Assembly: GCA_947631585.1 (NCBI GenBank)
Contig: CANRLY010000008.1
Span: 1-21,642, forward strand
From: an uncultured Clostridia bacterium
GTDB lineage: Bacteria; Bacillota; Clostridia; Oscillospirales; Ruminococcaceae
Direction: 5' to 3'
DNA: 21,642 nt
A model generated the notes under the pieces. It was not told the DNA's origin. It made no database searches and saw only the letters and a list, made by a program, of their open reading frames with translations. Shown in pieces: positions 20,770 through 21,642 of this stretch. The translations under genes were made by a program, and so were the position numbers. Each line of letters opens with the position of its first letter. Position 1 is the first letter of the stretch.

Positions 20770-21642
20770 CTAATAATCTATCTGATTCCCTGCCAGCGAA
20801 ATGGTTTTGGGCATAAGCTCTCCGCCGTCGTAATTTGTCAGGTCGAAGTCCGCATATCCCACCGGGACGCCGTTCACGCAGAGCATTGCTCTCATGATAA
20901 GCTGGAAAGACAGATCCTGTGAGTGTTCATCGTCGGGCAGGTCTGTCAGCGAATAACCTCCGTCCGACGGGTCGGGGTAAAATTTTGAAACCGCTTTTGT
21001 GTAGATAAACGGGTCTGTGTCCGCAAATTCCAGTCGGCAGCTTACGCTTCTGCTGTTGTTATCCGGCTCATCTGCGGTCACATATATGCCGTTTACAAGA
21101 TCGAGTCTTATATCTGCCCCATGGTCGTTGGTATGCGCAGAGAATAGCAGCTGATCGCCGAATTTTGTTCCGCTTATCTTATCGTTAAGACCTATAGCTT
21201 CTTCGTCAAGGAGCTTTTCAAGATCTATAGGCACGACCTTTACCGGACCGCTGCCGTTGTCGGAGACCGTCACAATGCTGTACTTGTATTTTTCCCCTTT
21301 TATCGGGAATACCGCCGTGTCTGAGAGGTCGTAGCAGCAAATTATCCTGCCGCCGTCTTTCAGGGTCTCGCCGTTATCAAGAACAGTCTCGTTCTTTCCG
21401 TCGGCGGTGCAGACGGATATTTTTCCGTCCTTGACCTTTGTGATGAAGTCGGCGGTGTTCAGTGAGAACTCTCCGTGATCTATGTCCGACTGCTCCGGCA
21501 CAAGGCTTGCCTGCTGGATATGGACGGGATTTGACATCTGGTCAGACCTTGCCTCCGTGTCCAGTTCCGTGAAGCTGTCTCCCAAATATTCGCAGCCGTC
21601 CAGGGTCAGATAGCCGTCGTTTGCCGTGGCGTTGCAGACGTA
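20770..21642 (-). CDS. unknown protein, C-terminal 290 residues (cut by window end)
   Basis: The frame is open from the right window edge to TAG at 20770-20772; the true start lies outside, and the TTG at 21585 is merely an internal codon. The visible part begins YVCNATANDGYLTLDGCEY. It is rich in Asp, Ser and Gly, with alternating polar/hydrophobic runs that suggest beta structure (ISVCTADGKNETVLDNGETL, IICCYDLSDTAVFPIKGEKY, VKVVPIDLEKLLDEEA). No membrane helix, catalytic motif, dockerin or LPxTG signal is seen. The composition fits a secreted or cell-surface domain, but this cannot be shown without its N-terminus. I do not recognise the family. Confidence 0.75.
   Translation of the reverse strand, partial: YVCNATANDGYLTLDGCEYLGDSFTELDTEARSDQMSNPVHIQQASLVPEQSDIDHGEFSLNTADFITKVKDGKISVCTADGKNETVLDNGETLKDGGRIICCYDLSDTAVFPIKGEKYKYSIVTVSDNGSGPVKVVPIDLEKLLDEEAIGLNDKISGTKFGDQLLFSAHTNDHGADIRLDLVNGIYVTADEPDNNSRSVSCRLEFADTDPFIYTKAVSKFYPDPSDGGYSLTDLPDDEHSQDLSFQLIMRAMLCVNGVPVGYADFDLTNYDGGELMPKTISLAGNQIDY

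Overview
The window looks like a chromosomal segment of a low-to-mid GC, spore-forming Gram-positive of the Oscillospiraceae/Ruminococcaceae type (order Clostridiales). This is inferred from three things. Sporulation genes are present (spoIVB-like, gpr). There is an LPxTG-type sortase substrate with the Thr-rich TTTTK linkers common in ruminococcal surface proteins. AAGGAGG-type ribosome sites and near-consensus sigma-A promoters with 17-nt spacers occur throughout, and GTG/TTG starts are used for several genes. No phage, transposase, CRISPR array or tRNA gene was seen.

Left part (1-2046): the 5' two thirds of a divergent spoIVB peptidase gene (minus, cut by the window edge), a small unknown membrane-protein gene, then a strong promoter with an unexplained leader of about 325 nt.

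Centre-left (2047-9251): a tight four-gene operon encodes an MBOAT acyltransferase, a DHHW/DltD-AlgJ-like membrane-anchored protein, an FkbH-like HAD/GNAT acyl-loading enzyme and an acyl carrier protein. It has the logic of a dltABCD operon, but the amino-acid adenylating enzyme is replaced by FkbH. I infer an extracytoplasmic polymer-acylation system fed by a glycolysis-derived (glyceryl-type) acyl-ACP. It is the most interesting system in the window. It is followed by a sortase-anchored surface protein (choice-of-anchor A-like) and a terminator.

Centre (9361-15464): rplJ-rplL with a consensus promoter and an L10-type attenuator leader. Then a minus-strand permuted-papain-like protein, and the minus-strand operon hisS - small Cys-rich protein - two-helix membrane protein - aspS, the four joined by overlaps or a very short gap.

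Right part (15495-21642): a multi-armed palindromic element; bioY with a clear BirA-type operator over its promoter, and a DUF1284-like gene; a 743-nt gene-free block with three degenerate ~100-nt repeats, each holding promoter-like and hairpin/T-tract elements; mgsA and a minD-like gene (minus); gpr (minus) with a candidate forespore promoter, divergent from rpsT; a tandem-repeat 3' region; and a truncated unknown gene (minus) at the right edge. G-rich degenerate repeat sequence recurs in several intergenic spacers of this right part.
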